A stretch of 64,000 nt of DNA from positions 412,396 through 476,395 of the forward strand of contig NZ_BTTW01000008.1 in the NCBI RefSeq assembly GCF_036245865.1. Direction: 5' to 3'. Position 1 is the stretch's first letter, and each line of letters begins with the position of its first letter. Positions 16,083 to 23,900 of this stretch are shown here, piece after piece. Below the pieces are notes generated by a model. The model saw only the letters and a list, made by a program, of their open reading frames with translations, did not search any database and was not told where the DNA came from. Both the position numbers and the translations under genes were made by a program. Source of the DNA: Corallococcus caeni (lineage in GTDB: Bacteria > Myxococcota > Myxococcia > Myxococcales > Myxococcaceae).

Positions 16083-17288
16083 TCAAACGACCCGCGCCCG
16101 AGGCAGCGCCGACGCCAGCGCCAGGTCCCGCGTCAGCTCCGCCTCGCGCGCCTGACGTTGAGCGGGGGAGGAGAAGGTGATGGCCGCCATCGACTCCGTC
16201 GCGGCGGCGGCGATGCGGTCCACGCCGTCCCGGGAGATGACGCCCGCGTGGAACGCGTCCACCGCCGCGCCCACGTACGTGTCGAAGAAGAAGACGTGCT
16301 TCGCGCGCCATTCGTCGCGCTTGGGCTGCGGCGTCGCCACCACGTCGTGGATGAACACGGCGCGCACCGCCTGGGGCAGGGCCTCGCGCATGCGGGCGCC
16401 AAACTCCACGTCGCCCTGGCCGCTGTCGCCCACGAAGACGAAGCCGTACTCGGGGAAGAGGCGGGCGTACTGTTCGAAGTTCTCGAACTTCTTCTGCGCG
16501 ATGCGCGTGTTGCCCAGCAGGTAGAAGAAGCTGCCGGACAGCATCACCGCCAGCGGCACGCCGCGCTTGCTCAGCGAGTCCAGCGTCGCGTTCTCGATGA
16601 GGCCCAGCGGATCCTGCGGGCGGGCGCTCACGAAGACGAGGTCGCCCGCGCGGCCCGGGATGATGCCCGGGCCCCGGTCCAGCTCCTGGTAGAACGCGAG
16701 CACGCCCGGGTACACCGTCTTCTTCGGGTAGCGCGGGTCCACCCAGTTGGCGAAGAACGTGTCGTCGATGTCGCTCAGGACCTTGTTCTCCCCGCTGGGG
16801 AAGGCCTGGGCCTCGCGCTGGAAGTGGGCGAGCAGCTCCGCGCGCACCGCCACGTCGTCCACGTCGTCGAACACCAGCTTGTGCAGGTCGTGGTACTCGC
16901 CGCCTGCTTCCAGCAGGTTCTTGAACCCGGTCAGCTCCCGGCCCTTCAGCCCCAGGAACAGGTCGCGCAGCCTCGCTTCCGCCTGCGCGCGCGTGGCGCC
17001 CTTCTGGAGCGCGGTGGCCAGCGACGCGCGCACGGGCAGGGACAGCTCCGCCGCGCGGCGCTTGCACAGCAGGTCCAGGAGCGCCGTGTGATGGTCGGGG
17101 CCCACCAGCCGGTCGTCCAGGTCCGACAGCAGGCGCACCAGGTCCACGTTGGACAGCAGGAAGTTCAGCTCCTCGCCGGTGGCGCCCTCCAGCAGGTCCA
17201 GGATGCGGCGCTCGTCGTCGCGGTCCGTGTGGCCGGTCATGTCCCGGCGCAGCGCCTGGAGCTTCGTCGTCGCGGTGGACAGGTCCAT
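16083..17288 (-). CDS. App1-type phosphatase (HAD-like, phosphatidate phosphatase family)
   Basis: A 401-residue cytosolic protein. The C-terminal half is the App1 catalytic domain (DUF2183): motif I is KVLSDIDDTFF with D173-x-D175-x-T177, followed by YPGVLAFYQEL, the Ser/Arg loop VFVSARPQDP, the Lys-containing IAQKKFENFEQYARLFPEYGFVFVGDSGQGDVE with a second Asp pair, and VRAVFIHDV. In yeast App1 is a Mg-dependent phosphatidate phosphatase; the bacterial substrate is not established. The N-terminal 165 residues are helical and unassigned (GATGEELNFLLSNVDLVRLLSDLDDRL). A GGGGGAGAG site precedes the ATG. It diverges from the phosphopantetheinyl transferase gene. Confidence 0.82.
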   Translation of the reverse strand: MDLSTATTKLQALRRDMTGHTDRDDERRILDLLEGATGEELNFLLSNVDLVRLLSDLDDRLVGPDHHTALLDLLCKRRAAELSLPVRASLATALQKGATRAQAEARLRDLFLGLKGRELTGFKNLLEAGGEYHDLHKLVFDDVDDVAVRAELLAHFQREAQAFPSGENKVLSDIDDTFFANWVDPRYPKKTVYPGVLAFYQELDRGPGIIPGRAGDLVFVSARPQDPLGLIENATLDSLSKRGVPLAVMLSGSFFYLLGNTRIAQKKFENFEQYARLFPEYGFVFVGDSGQGDVEFGARMREALPQAVRAVFIHDVVATPQPKRDEWRAKHVFFFDTYVGAAVDAFHAGVISRDGVDRIAAAATESMAAITFSSPAQRQAREAELTRDLALASALPRARVV

Positions 17289-17392
17289 GCGTGTCTCTCC
17301 CCCTTGCCGTTGGGCCGGGCAGCCTACGCGCCTGGTTCAAGGCCGGACCAGCCCCCGTGACAGGCGCGGCGGTTCCTGATTGCCTGCGTGAC

Positions 17393-18175
17393 ATGACGCC
17401 GTCCCCGCCCTCCACGCCCCTCGACCTGCGCCCCGACGAGGTCCACGTGTGGCTCGTCGAACCCGAGCGCATCGAAGACCCGCGCCTTCTGGAGGCCTAC
17501 AAGGCCCTGCTGGACCCCGGCGAGCGCGAGCGGCAGCGCCGCTTCCACTTCGAGCGCCACCAGCGGCAGTACCTCGTGTCCCACGCGCTGGTGCGGCTGA
17601 CGCTGTCGCGCTACGCGCCCGTCGCGCCGGAGGCCTGGCGCTTCGTCCCCAACGAGTACGGCCGTCCCGCCATCGTCGGTCCGGTGGGTCAGTGGCTGCG
17701 TTTCAACCTGAGCCACACCGACGGCATGGCGCTGGTCGCGGTGGGCCGGGACGTGGACCTGGGCGCGGACATCGAGGACGCGGAGCGGCCGGGCGAGACG
17801 GTGGAGATCGCCGACCACTACTTCGCCAAGACGGAGGTGCAGGCCCTGCGCTCGTTGCCGAAGGAGCACCAGCGGGCGCGCTTCTTCGAGTACTGGACCC
17901 TGAAGGAGGCCTACATCAAGGCGCGCGGCGCGGGCCTGTCCCTGCCGTTGGATCAATTCGCCTTCGACCTGGTGCCGGGCCAGATGCCCGGCATCGCCTT
18001 CGACCCGCGGATGAACGACCTGCCGGACGTGTGGCAGTTCATGCAGCACAAGCCGTCCGCGCGGCACCAGGCGGCGGTGGCCTTCCGCAGGCCCCGGGGC
18101 GGGGCGCTGTCCGTGCGCTGGCAGCACACCGTGCCGCTCGCGGGGGACATGGCCCCGGTCATCAAGACGGCCTGA
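17393..18175 (+). CDS. Sfp-type 4'-phosphopantetheinyl transferase
   Basis: A 260-residue enzyme that moves the phosphopantetheine arm of CoA onto carrier domains. Its length and motifs are of the broad-range Sfp class: RFNLSHTDG (P2-like), GADIEDAERP with the Mg-binding acids, and FEYWTLKEAYIKARGAGLSLPL, the signature W..KEAy.Ka.G.GL. The start is the ATG before TPSPPSTPLDLRPDEVHVW; the frame upstream overlaps the divergent App1 gene's leader and lacks coding character. It stands alone on the plus strand, converging on a hypothetical gene. Such enzymes activate NRPS and PKS carrier domains, so it is the likely activator of the NRPS at 51.9 kb, though the distance means it may serve the whole genome. 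Confidence 0.93.
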   Translation: MTPSPPSTPLDLRPDEVHVWLVEPERIEDPRLLEAYKALLDPGERERQRRFHFERHQRQYLVSHALVRLTLSRYAPVAPEAWRFVPNEYGRPAIVGPVGQWLRFNLSHTDGMALVAVGRDVDLGADIEDAERPGETVEIADHYFAKTEVQALRSLPKEHQRARFFEYWTLKEAYIKARGAGLSLPLDQFAFDLVPGQMPGIAFDPRMNDLPDVWQFMQHKPSARHQAAVAFRRPRGGALSVRWQHTVPLAGDMAPVIKTA

Positions 18176-18189
18176 ACGGGCATTTGACG

Positions 18190-18942
18190 TCAGGAGGCGT
18201 GCGGGCCCTCCAGCGCCACCGTGCCTCCCGGAAGGGGACCTGGCGCGCGGTGCAGCTCCAGGACGATGTCCGGCGGGTAGGCCGCATCGAGCGCGCGCTG
18301 GTAGCGCAGGTGAAGCGCGTCGTAGTCGCCGCGCTTGAGACGCAGGACGGCCCAACCCGCCGCGACCGTTACCAACGCTCCGAGTCCGCCCAGGACGGGC
18401 CCGGCCAGGAAGCACACGGAAGCCATGACGGCGGCCGCTGATAGCACGGCGATGAGCCAGCCCCTGCGGAGCGCCTTCCCCAGCCGGCCGTACCTCGTCA
18501 GCTCTTCGGAGGAGAGGGCCCGCGATGCCTCCTCGTGGGCGCGCTGCTCCTCCTCGGGATCCTCTGTCTGGTTGAGGTGGACCCGGACGCGATACCAGGA
18601 GGGCTCGACGTGGAGCCGGTCTTCGGCGGACGTGATCTGCGGGCGCGGGTTGCGGAAGTCCTCGCACCCACCGGCCAGCGCGGTTCCCGAGCCGAGGTGG
18701 AGTCCCAGCTCGTTCCCGACCGTGTCGAACCGTTGCCCGGGCGCAGGGACGAACGGCTCATCGACGTGGATCTGGAGGATGTAGCTGCCGTCCGCGCTGG
18801 TGTCGATGACGAGCACCTCCCCACGCGCGGCGCTCGCCTCCAGCGCCTTTCCCCCGATGGAACGCTTCGTGGCGGGGAGGCCGGCGTCCCAGATTCCCAC
18901 GCAAGCGATGTCCGTCCCCGCGTGGATGCGGTACCGGGCCAT
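18190..18942 (-). CDS. Hypothetical protein with C-terminal membrane helices
   Basis: A 250-residue protein I cannot assign. Residues 1-150 are soluble with mixed alpha/beta character (KRSIGGKALEASAARGEVLVIDTSADGSYILQIHVDEPF; LHVEPSWYRVRVHLNQ). An acidic stretch (EDPEEEQRAHEEASRALSSEEL) leads into two close membrane helices (LIAVLSAAAVMASVCFLAGPV and LGALVTVAAGWAVL), followed by a short cytosolic tail ending ALEGPHAS. The order suggests a tail-anchored hairpin. It lies nine bases downstream of the thioesterase gene on the same strand and converges on the phosphopantetheinyl transferase gene, so it is probably co-transcribed with the thioesterase. Confidence 0.65.
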   Translation of the reverse strand: MARYRIHAGTDIACVGIWDAGLPATKRSIGGKALEASAARGEVLVIDTSADGSYILQIHVDEPFVPAPGQRFDTVGNELGLHLGSGTALAGGCEDFRNPRPQITSAEDRLHVEPSWYRVRVHLNQTEDPEEEQRAHEEASRALSSEELTRYGRLGKALRRGWLIAVLSAAAVMASVCFLAGPVLGGLGALVTVAAGWAVLRLKRGDYDALHLRYQRALDAAYPPDIVLELHRAPGPLPGGTVALEGPHAS

Positions 18943-18951
18943 GAGCGCTCG

Positions 18952-19725
18952 CTACGTCGCGGCCGTCATCCAGCGCGTCAGGTCCTCGCGCACGGCCGCC
19001 AGCACCTGCGGCCCGTGCGAGCGGATGAAGAAGTGGCCGCCGTCGAAGTGCCGGATGCGCACGTCGGCCGTGGACTCCGCGCGCCAGTGCTCCATCAGGT
19101 CCAGCCCCACGTGCTTGTCCCCCTTGCCCGCGTACACGGACAGCGGGATGTCCAGCGGGGCTGGGTCCTTGCCGTTCTCCGACCAGGCCAGCCCGAAGTC
19201 CGCGCGCAGCGTGGGGAGGATGAGCTCCAGCAGCTCCTTGTGCTGGAGGACCTCCTCCGGCGTGCCGTCGTACTCGCGCAGCTTCTCGATGAAGCCCTTG
19301 TCATCCAGCGTGTGGATGGGCTCCCGCTCGTTGTGCGACGGCGGAGGCGCCGCCGCCGCGATGAAGCCCAGCGGCTTCGGGCCGCCCTGGCGCTTCAGCG
19401 TGCGGGCCACCTCCAGGCCGATGCGCGCCCCCATGCTGTAGCCGAACAGGGCGAAGGGCCGGTCCATCAGCGGCGTCAGCGCCGGCATCAGCACGTCCAG
19501 CAGCTCCGGCAGGGACTTGAGCGCGGGCTCCATCAGGCGCCGCTCGCGCCCGGGCAGCTGCACCGCGCACAGCTCCACCCCCGTGGGCAGCGCCATGCTC
19601 CAGGGCGTGTAGATGGCCGCGCTGCCGCCGGCGAACGGCAGACAGAACAGGCGCAAGCGCGGCTCCGGAAGCGGCTTGCGGGACGGGAACCAGCGATCGA
19701 GGACGGGAGAGGAGGCGCTTGCCAT
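18952..19725 (-). CDS. Type II thioesterase (NRPS/PKS editing)
   Basis: A 257-residue alpha/beta hydrolase of the external thioesterase family that clears wrongly loaded or stalled carrier domains. Signatures: LFCLPFAGGSAAIYTPW (oxyanion region), VQLPGRERRLMEPA, the nucleophile S97 in FGYSMGARIGLEVAR, PLSVYAGKGDKHVG with the acidic residue, and the catalytic His in FDGGHFFI. Length matches stand-alone TEII enzymes. The chosen ATG precedes ASASSPVLDRWF; the upstream frame runs into the divergent cysD leader and is unlikely to be coding. It implies a working NRPS or PKS; the nearest is at 51.9 kb. It heads a two-gene minus-strand unit. Confidence 0.9.
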   Translation of the reverse strand: MASASSPVLDRWFPSRKPLPEPRLRLFCLPFAGGSAAIYTPWSMALPTGVELCAVQLPGRERRLMEPALKSLPELLDVLMPALTPLMDRPFALFGYSMGARIGLEVARTLKRQGGPKPLGFIAAAAPPPSHNEREPIHTLDDKGFIEKLREYDGTPEEVLQHKELLELILPTLRADFGLAWSENGKDPAPLDIPLSVYAGKGDKHVGLDLMEHWRAESTADVRIRHFDGGHFFIRSHGPQVLAAVREDLTRWMTAAT

Positions 19726-19809
19726 GGCGCGGCCGTCTATACCATGTGCCCCCCGCGGGGAACGTCCTCCCGCACGCCCGGTGAGGCTCCGGGACACGCA
19801 CCCGGAGTG

Positions 19810-19860
19810 GGCCCGTGAAACATCCGTCCCAACAGGTCGGACGCCCATGTTTCACCGGCC
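19810..19860. promoter_or_regulatory. Long inverted repeat in the thioesterase/cysD divergent region
   Basis: GTGAAACAT (19815-19823) is mirrored exactly by ATGTTTCAC (19847-19855). With the flanking GGCC the arms reach 14 bases with one mismatch (19810-19823 and 19847-19860), separated by 23 bases. No T-tract follows on either strand, so it is more likely an operator than a terminator. It lies 85 bases from the thioesterase start and 100 bases from the cysD start. Confidence 0.45.
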
Positions 19861-19960
19861 CCCTCCCGCATGTCGCATCCGCGGTGTGTCACCGCCGGGG
19901 ACCCGGAAACTTTCATGGCCACGGTTGGGCGCGGGGAGGGTTGTGGTAGCTTGCCTCGCC

Positions 19961-20866
19961 GTGAGCTACGAGCTTTCACATCTTGAGGCGCTGGAAGCCG
20001 AGTCCATCTTCATCATCCGGGAAGTCGCGGCGGAGCTGGATCGGCCGGTACTGCTCTTCTCGGGTGGCAAGGACTCCGCGGTGATGTTGCACCTGGCGGT
20101 CAAGGCCTTCTGGCCCGCGCCGCTGCCGTTTCCGCTGATGCACGTGGACACGGGGCACAACTTCCCGGAGGTCATCCAGTATCGCGACGAACGGGTGGCG
20201 GAGCTGGGGGCGCGGCTCATCGTCGCGTCCGTGCAGGAGGCCATCGACGCGGGGAAGGTGACGGAGGAGAAGGGTCCTCGCGCGTCCCGCAACCGCCTGC
20301 AGACGCAGCCCTTGCTGGAGGCCATCGAGAAGAACGGCTTCAACGCCGTCTTCGGCGGTGCCCGGCGCGACGAGGAGAAGGCCCGCGCGAAGGAGCGCGT
20401 GTATTCCTTCCGCGACGAGTTCGGCCAGTGGGACCCGAAGAACCAGCGGCCGGAGCTGTGGGCGCTCTACAACGGCCGCCACCGCCGGGGTGAGCACCTG
20501 CGCGTGTTCCCCTTGTCCAACTGGACCGAGCTGGACATCTGGCAGTACATCGGCCGGGAGAACGTGGCGCTGCCGTCCATCTACTACACGCACCGGCGCG
20601 AGGTGTTCCGCCGGGACGGGATGCTGATGGCCTGGTCGCCCTTCATGTCCATGATGCCCGGCGAGACGGTGACGACGGAGACGGTGCGCTTTCGCACCGT
20701 GGGCGACATGACGTGCACCGCGTGCGTGCCGTCCACCGCGTCCACCGTGGAGGAGGTCATCACGGAGGTGACGGCCTCCCGCGTGACGGAGCGTGGCGCC
20801 AGCCGCGCGGACGACAAGTTCTCTGAGACGGCGATGGAAGACCGCAAGCGCGAGGGATACTTCTAG
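19961..20866 (+). CDS. cysD: Sulfate adenylyltransferase subunit 2
   Basis: The 301-residue catalytic subunit of ATP sulfurylase, which makes adenosine 5'-phosphosulfate from ATP and sulfate. It has the PP-loop SGGKDSAVMLHLA, the MHVDTGHNFPEVI motif, FGGARRDEEKARAKER, and RVFPLSNWTELDIWQYI. It ends in SETAMEDRKREGYF, the usual CysD C-terminus. I start it at a GTG before SYELSHLEALEAESI, as in the family; the open frame further upstream overlaps the thioesterase gene. Its stop overlaps the cysN GTG by one base. CysD works as a complex with the GTPase CysN. The inverted repeat in its leader may control it. Confidence 0.95.
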   Translation: MSYELSHLEALEAESIFIIREVAAELDRPVLLFSGGKDSAVMLHLAVKAFWPAPLPFPLMHVDTGHNFPEVIQYRDERVAELGARLIVASVQEAIDAGKVTEEKGPRASRNRLQTQPLLEAIEKNGFNAVFGGARRDEEKARAKERVYSFRDEFGQWDPKNQRPELWALYNGRHRRGEHLRVFPLSNWTELDIWQYIGRENVALPSIYYTHRREVFRRDGMLMAWSPFMSMMPGETVTTETVRFRTVGDMTCTACVPSTASTVEEVITEVTASRVTERGASRADDKFSETAMEDRKREGYF

Positions 20867-22131
20867 TGGAACTGCTGAGATTCGCGACCGCGGGCTCCGT
20901 GGATGACGGCAAGAGCACCCTCATCGGGCGGCTGTTGTACGACACGAAGTCCATCCTCGAGGACCAGCTCGCCGCGGTGGAGCGCACGAGCCACGCCCGG
21001 GGCGACGAGTACGTCAACCTGGCGCTGCTGCTGGACGGCCTGAAGGCCGAGCGCGAGCAGGGAATCACCATCGACGTGGCGTACCGCTACTTCTCCACGG
21101 TGAAGCGCAAGTTCATCATCGCGGACACGCCCGGACACCTGCAGTACACGCGCAACATGGTGACGGGCGCGTCCACGGCGGACCTGGCGCTCATCCTGGT
21201 GGACGCGCGCAAGGGCGTGCTGGAGCAGACGCGCCGCCACGCGTTCATCGCGTCGCTGCTGCGGGTGCCGCACCTGGTGCTATGCGTGAACAAGATGGAC
21301 CTGGTGGACTACGACCAGGGCGTCTTCGACCGCATCCGGGAGGAGTTCCGCCAGTTCTCCATGAAGCTGGACGTGACGGACCTGTCGTTCATCCCCATCT
21401 CCGCGCTGGGCGGGGACAACGTGGTGACGCGCTCGGAGAAGATGCCCTGGTACCAGGGCCCCACGCTCCTGCACCACCTGGAGAACGTGCACATCGCGTC
21501 CGACCGCGACCTCATCCACCTGCGCTTCCCCGTGCAGGGGGTCATCCGGCCGGCGTCCGCGAAGAAGTTCCACGACTACCGCGCGTACTCCGGGCAGCTT
21601 CTGGGCGGCGTGATGCGCCCGGGCGACGAGGTGATGGTGATGCCGTCCGGCTTCACCACGCGCATCAAGTCGCTGGAGCTCGCAGGCAAGCCGATGACGG
21701 AGGCGTTCCCGCCCATGTCGGTGAACGTGTCGCTGGAGGAGGAGCTGGACATCAGCCGCGGCGACATGCTGTGCCGGCCGGGCAACCCACCCACCGCGAG
21801 CCAGGACATCGACGCGATGGTGTGCTGGCTGTCGGACACGACGCAGCTCAACAGCGGCTCGCGGCTGGCCATCAAGCACACCACGCGCATGGCGCGCGCC
21901 ATGGTGAAGCAGCTGCACTACCGGCTGGACGTCAACACGCTGCACCGTGACGACCAGAGCCCGGGCCTCAAGCTCAACGAGGTGGGCCGGGTGACGCTGC
22001 GCACGACGGTGCCGCTCTTCTTCGACGAGTACCGGCGCAACCGCAGCACCGGCAGCTTCATCCTCATCGACGAAGGCACCAACGCCACCGTGGGCGCGGG
22101 GATGATCAACGGCCCCGCCGTGGACAGGTAG
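20866..22131 (+). CDS. cysN: Sulfate adenylyltransferase subunit 1 (GTPase)
   Basis: A 421-residue EF-Tu-like GTPase that drives APS synthesis by CysD. The GTPase motifs are clear: GSVDDGKSTLIGRLL (P-loop), the switch region AEREQGITIDVAYRYF, DTPGHLQYTRNMVTGAS, and NKMDLVDYD. Two beta-barrel domains follow (RPASAKKFHDYRAYSGQLLGGVMRPGDEV; FDEYRRNRSTGSFILIDEGTN). It lacks a fused C-terminal APS kinase domain, consistent with a separate cysC directly after it, three bases on. The start is GTG, sharing a base with the cysD stop. Confidence 0.95.
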   Translation: MELLRFATAGSVDDGKSTLIGRLLYDTKSILEDQLAAVERTSHARGDEYVNLALLLDGLKAEREQGITIDVAYRYFSTVKRKFIIADTPGHLQYTRNMVTGASTADLALILVDARKGVLEQTRRHAFIASLLRVPHLVLCVNKMDLVDYDQGVFDRIREEFRQFSMKLDVTDLSFIPISALGGDNVVTRSEKMPWYQGPTLLHHLENVHIASDRDLIHLRFPVQGVIRPASAKKFHDYRAYSGQLLGGVMRPGDEVMVMPSGFTTRIKSLELAGKPMTEAFPPMSVNVSLEEELDISRGDMLCRPGNPPTASQDIDAMVCWLSDTTQLNSGSRLAIKHTTRMARAMVKQLHYRLDVNTLHRDDQSPGLKLNEVGRVTLRTTVPLFFDEYRRNRSTGSFILIDEGTNATVGAGMINGPAVDR

Positions 22132-22134
22132 GGA

Positions 22135-22701
22135 ATGGCCATGCAACAGCGTCCGGGCTTCATCCTCTGGTTCACTGGCATGTCCGGCGCGGGCAAGAGC
22201 ACGCTGTCCGCCGCGGTGGCGCGGCAGCTCTCGCCCGTGCAGCGCGTGGAGCTGCTCGACGGGGACGAGGTGCGCACGTACCTCTCCCGCGGCCTGGGCT
22301 TCAGCCGCGCGGACCGCGAGGAGAACGTCCGGCGCATCGGCTACGTGGCGCGCGTGCTGGCGAAGCACGAGGTGGGCGTCATCACCGCGGCCATCTCGCC
22401 GTACAAGAGCTCCCGGGACGAGGTGCGCGCCCTGGCCACCCAGGCCGGCATCCCGTTCCTGGAGGTCTACGTCCAGGCCAGCCTGGACGCGCTCATCGCC
22501 CGCGACGTGAAGGGGCTCTACAAGAAGGCCCTGGCCGGGGAGATCCCTCACTTCACCGGCGTGTCGGACCCGTACGAGCCGCCCGAGTCCCCTGAAATCA
22601 CCGTCCGCTCCGACGCGGAGACGGTGGAGGCGGGCCTGGAGCGCATCCTCGACACGCTGCGGGACCGGGGGCTGCTGGCCCCCGCCGCGAGCGCCGCCTA
22701 G
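22135..22701 (+). CDS. cysC: Adenylylsulfate (APS) kinase
   Basis: A 188-residue kinase that phosphorylates APS to PAPS, the universal sulfuryl donor. Walker A is FTGMSGAGKST at about residue 15, followed by LLDGDEVRTYLSRGLGFSRADREENVRRIGYVA, which is the APS-binding signature, then AISPYKSSRDEVR and the lid GLYKKALAGEIPHFTGVSDPYEPP. It completes a cysD-cysN-cysC operon. PAPS can feed either reductive sulfur assimilation or sulfotransferases. No PAPS reductase is visible here, while a PAPS sulfotransferase lies at 39.9 kb. Confidence 0.95.
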   Translation: MAMQQRPGFILWFTGMSGAGKSTLSAAVARQLSPVQRVELLDGDEVRTYLSRGLGFSRADREENVRRIGYVARVLAKHEVGVITAAISPYKSSRDEVRALATQAGIPFLEVYVQASLDALIARDVKGLYKKALAGEIPHFTGVSDPYEPPESPEITVRSDAETVEAGLERILDTLRDRGLLAPAASAA

Positions 22702-22829
22702 CCCGCCCCCCGGCCTGCCGGGACGCGGCGCCGGAAAACTCCAGAACGGATGAAGAAAGGGGGATCCCGCCGTCCCCTGAATCATTTATCATCCAAGGAG
22801 TTTTGACTTCACCGGAACGGGCCTAACTC

Positions 22830-23900
22830 ATGTTTTTCGAGGATATCGAGTACGTCGAGCTGTGCGTCGCCGACGTCTCGAGCGCAGCGGGCTTCTACTC
22901 GGACCGCATGGGCTTCCGCCGCGTCGCGGAAGGGGGCCCGGAGACGGGGCTCGTGGGCCGGCGCTCCGTGTTGTTGCAGCAGGGCACGCTGCGGCTCTTG
23001 CTCACGCAGGGGCTCACCGCGGACGACGGGGCCTCTGGCTTCGTGGAGCGGCACGGCGACGGCGTGCGGGACATCGCGCTGCGCACGAGGGACGCGGTGG
23101 GCGCCTTCGGCCACGTCACCCAGCGCGGGGCCCGGCCGCTGCGCGAGCCGGTGAAGGCGTTGGACGGGGAGGGGCGGAGCATGCTCCAGGCCACCGTGGC
23201 GACGGTGGGGGACCTGGTGCACTCGTTCATCCAGTCCGACGCGGCGGTGGGCGCGTTCCTGCCGCCGGGCCTGGTGCCGTGCGAGGCCGAGGTGTCGCTG
23301 ACGCCGCCGCCGTTCTCCGGGTTGGATCACCTGGCCATCTGCCTGGAGCCGGGCACGCTGGACGCGACGGTGCGCTTCTACCAGCACGCCTTCGGCTTCC
23401 ATCAGTCCCATGAGGAGGTCGTCCACACGCGCCAGAGCGGGATGAACTCCAAGGTGGTGCAGAGCCCGTCCACGCGCATCATCCTGCCGCTCCAGGAGCC
23501 GCTGTCCGCGGAGAACCCCGGGCAGATTGGCGAGTTCCTGCGCCGCAACGGCGGCCCGGGCGTGCAGCACATCGCGCTGCTGACGGCGGACATCGTGGGG
23601 GCGGTGCGCGAGCTGCGGCGGCACACGCGGTTCCTGGAGATCCCGGCGCCGTACTACGAGCGGCTGGAAGCGCGGCTGGGGGCGCTGGACTTCGACCTGG
23701 CGCCCCTGCGCGAGCTGGGCATCCTGGTGGACCGCGACGCGTGGGGCACGCTGCTGCAGACGTTCACCCGCTCGGAGCACCCGAAGCAGACGCTCTTCTT
23801 CGAGGTCATCCAGCGCCAGGAGGCCCGGGGCTTCGGCGGCGCCAACATCCGCGCCCTCTTCGAGGCGGTGGAGCGCGACTACGCCCGGGCGCAGGCGTGA
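22830..23900 (+). CDS. hmaS: 4-hydroxymandelate synthase (HPPD superfamily)
   Basis: A 356-residue Fe(II) dioxygenase of the two-barrel HPPD fold. The metal triad is H167 (GLDHLAI), H247 (GVQHIAL) and E325 (FFEVIQR). Several stretches fit 4-hydroxymandelate synthase better than 4-hydroxyphenylpyruvate dioxygenase: SGMNSKVVQSPS, NPGQIGEFLRRN, and the C-terminal GGANIRALFEAVERD. HmaS turns 4-hydroxyphenylpyruvate into 4-hydroxymandelate, which an FMN oxidase then converts to 4-hydroxybenzoylformate on the way to 4-hydroxyphenylglycine. The next gene is exactly such an oxidase and overlaps this stop by GTGA, which strengthens the call. A catabolic HPPD remains the main alternative. It lies 128 bases after cysC on the same strand. 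Confidence 0.78.
   Translation: MFFEDIEYVELCVADVSSAAGFYSDRMGFRRVAEGGPETGLVGRRSVLLQQGTLRLLLTQGLTADDGASGFVERHGDGVRDIALRTRDAVGAFGHVTQRGARPLREPVKALDGEGRSMLQATVATVGDLVHSFIQSDAAVGAFLPPGLVPCEAEVSLTPPPFSGLDHLAICLEPGTLDATVRFYQHAFGFHQSHEEVVHTRQSGMNSKVVQSPSTRIILPLQEPLSAENPGQIGEFLRRNGGPGVQHIALLTADIVGAVRELRRHTRFLEIPAPYYERLEARLGALDFDLAPLRELGILVDRDAWGTLLQTFTRSEHPKQTLFFEVIQRQEARGFGGANIRALFEAVERDYARAQA

Noticed and set aside
22830-23900. Plain 4-hydroxyphenylpyruvate dioxygenase of Tyr breakdown
   Set aside because: Kept as an alternative, but HmaS-like stretches and the overlapping oxidase gene favour hydroxymandelate synthase.
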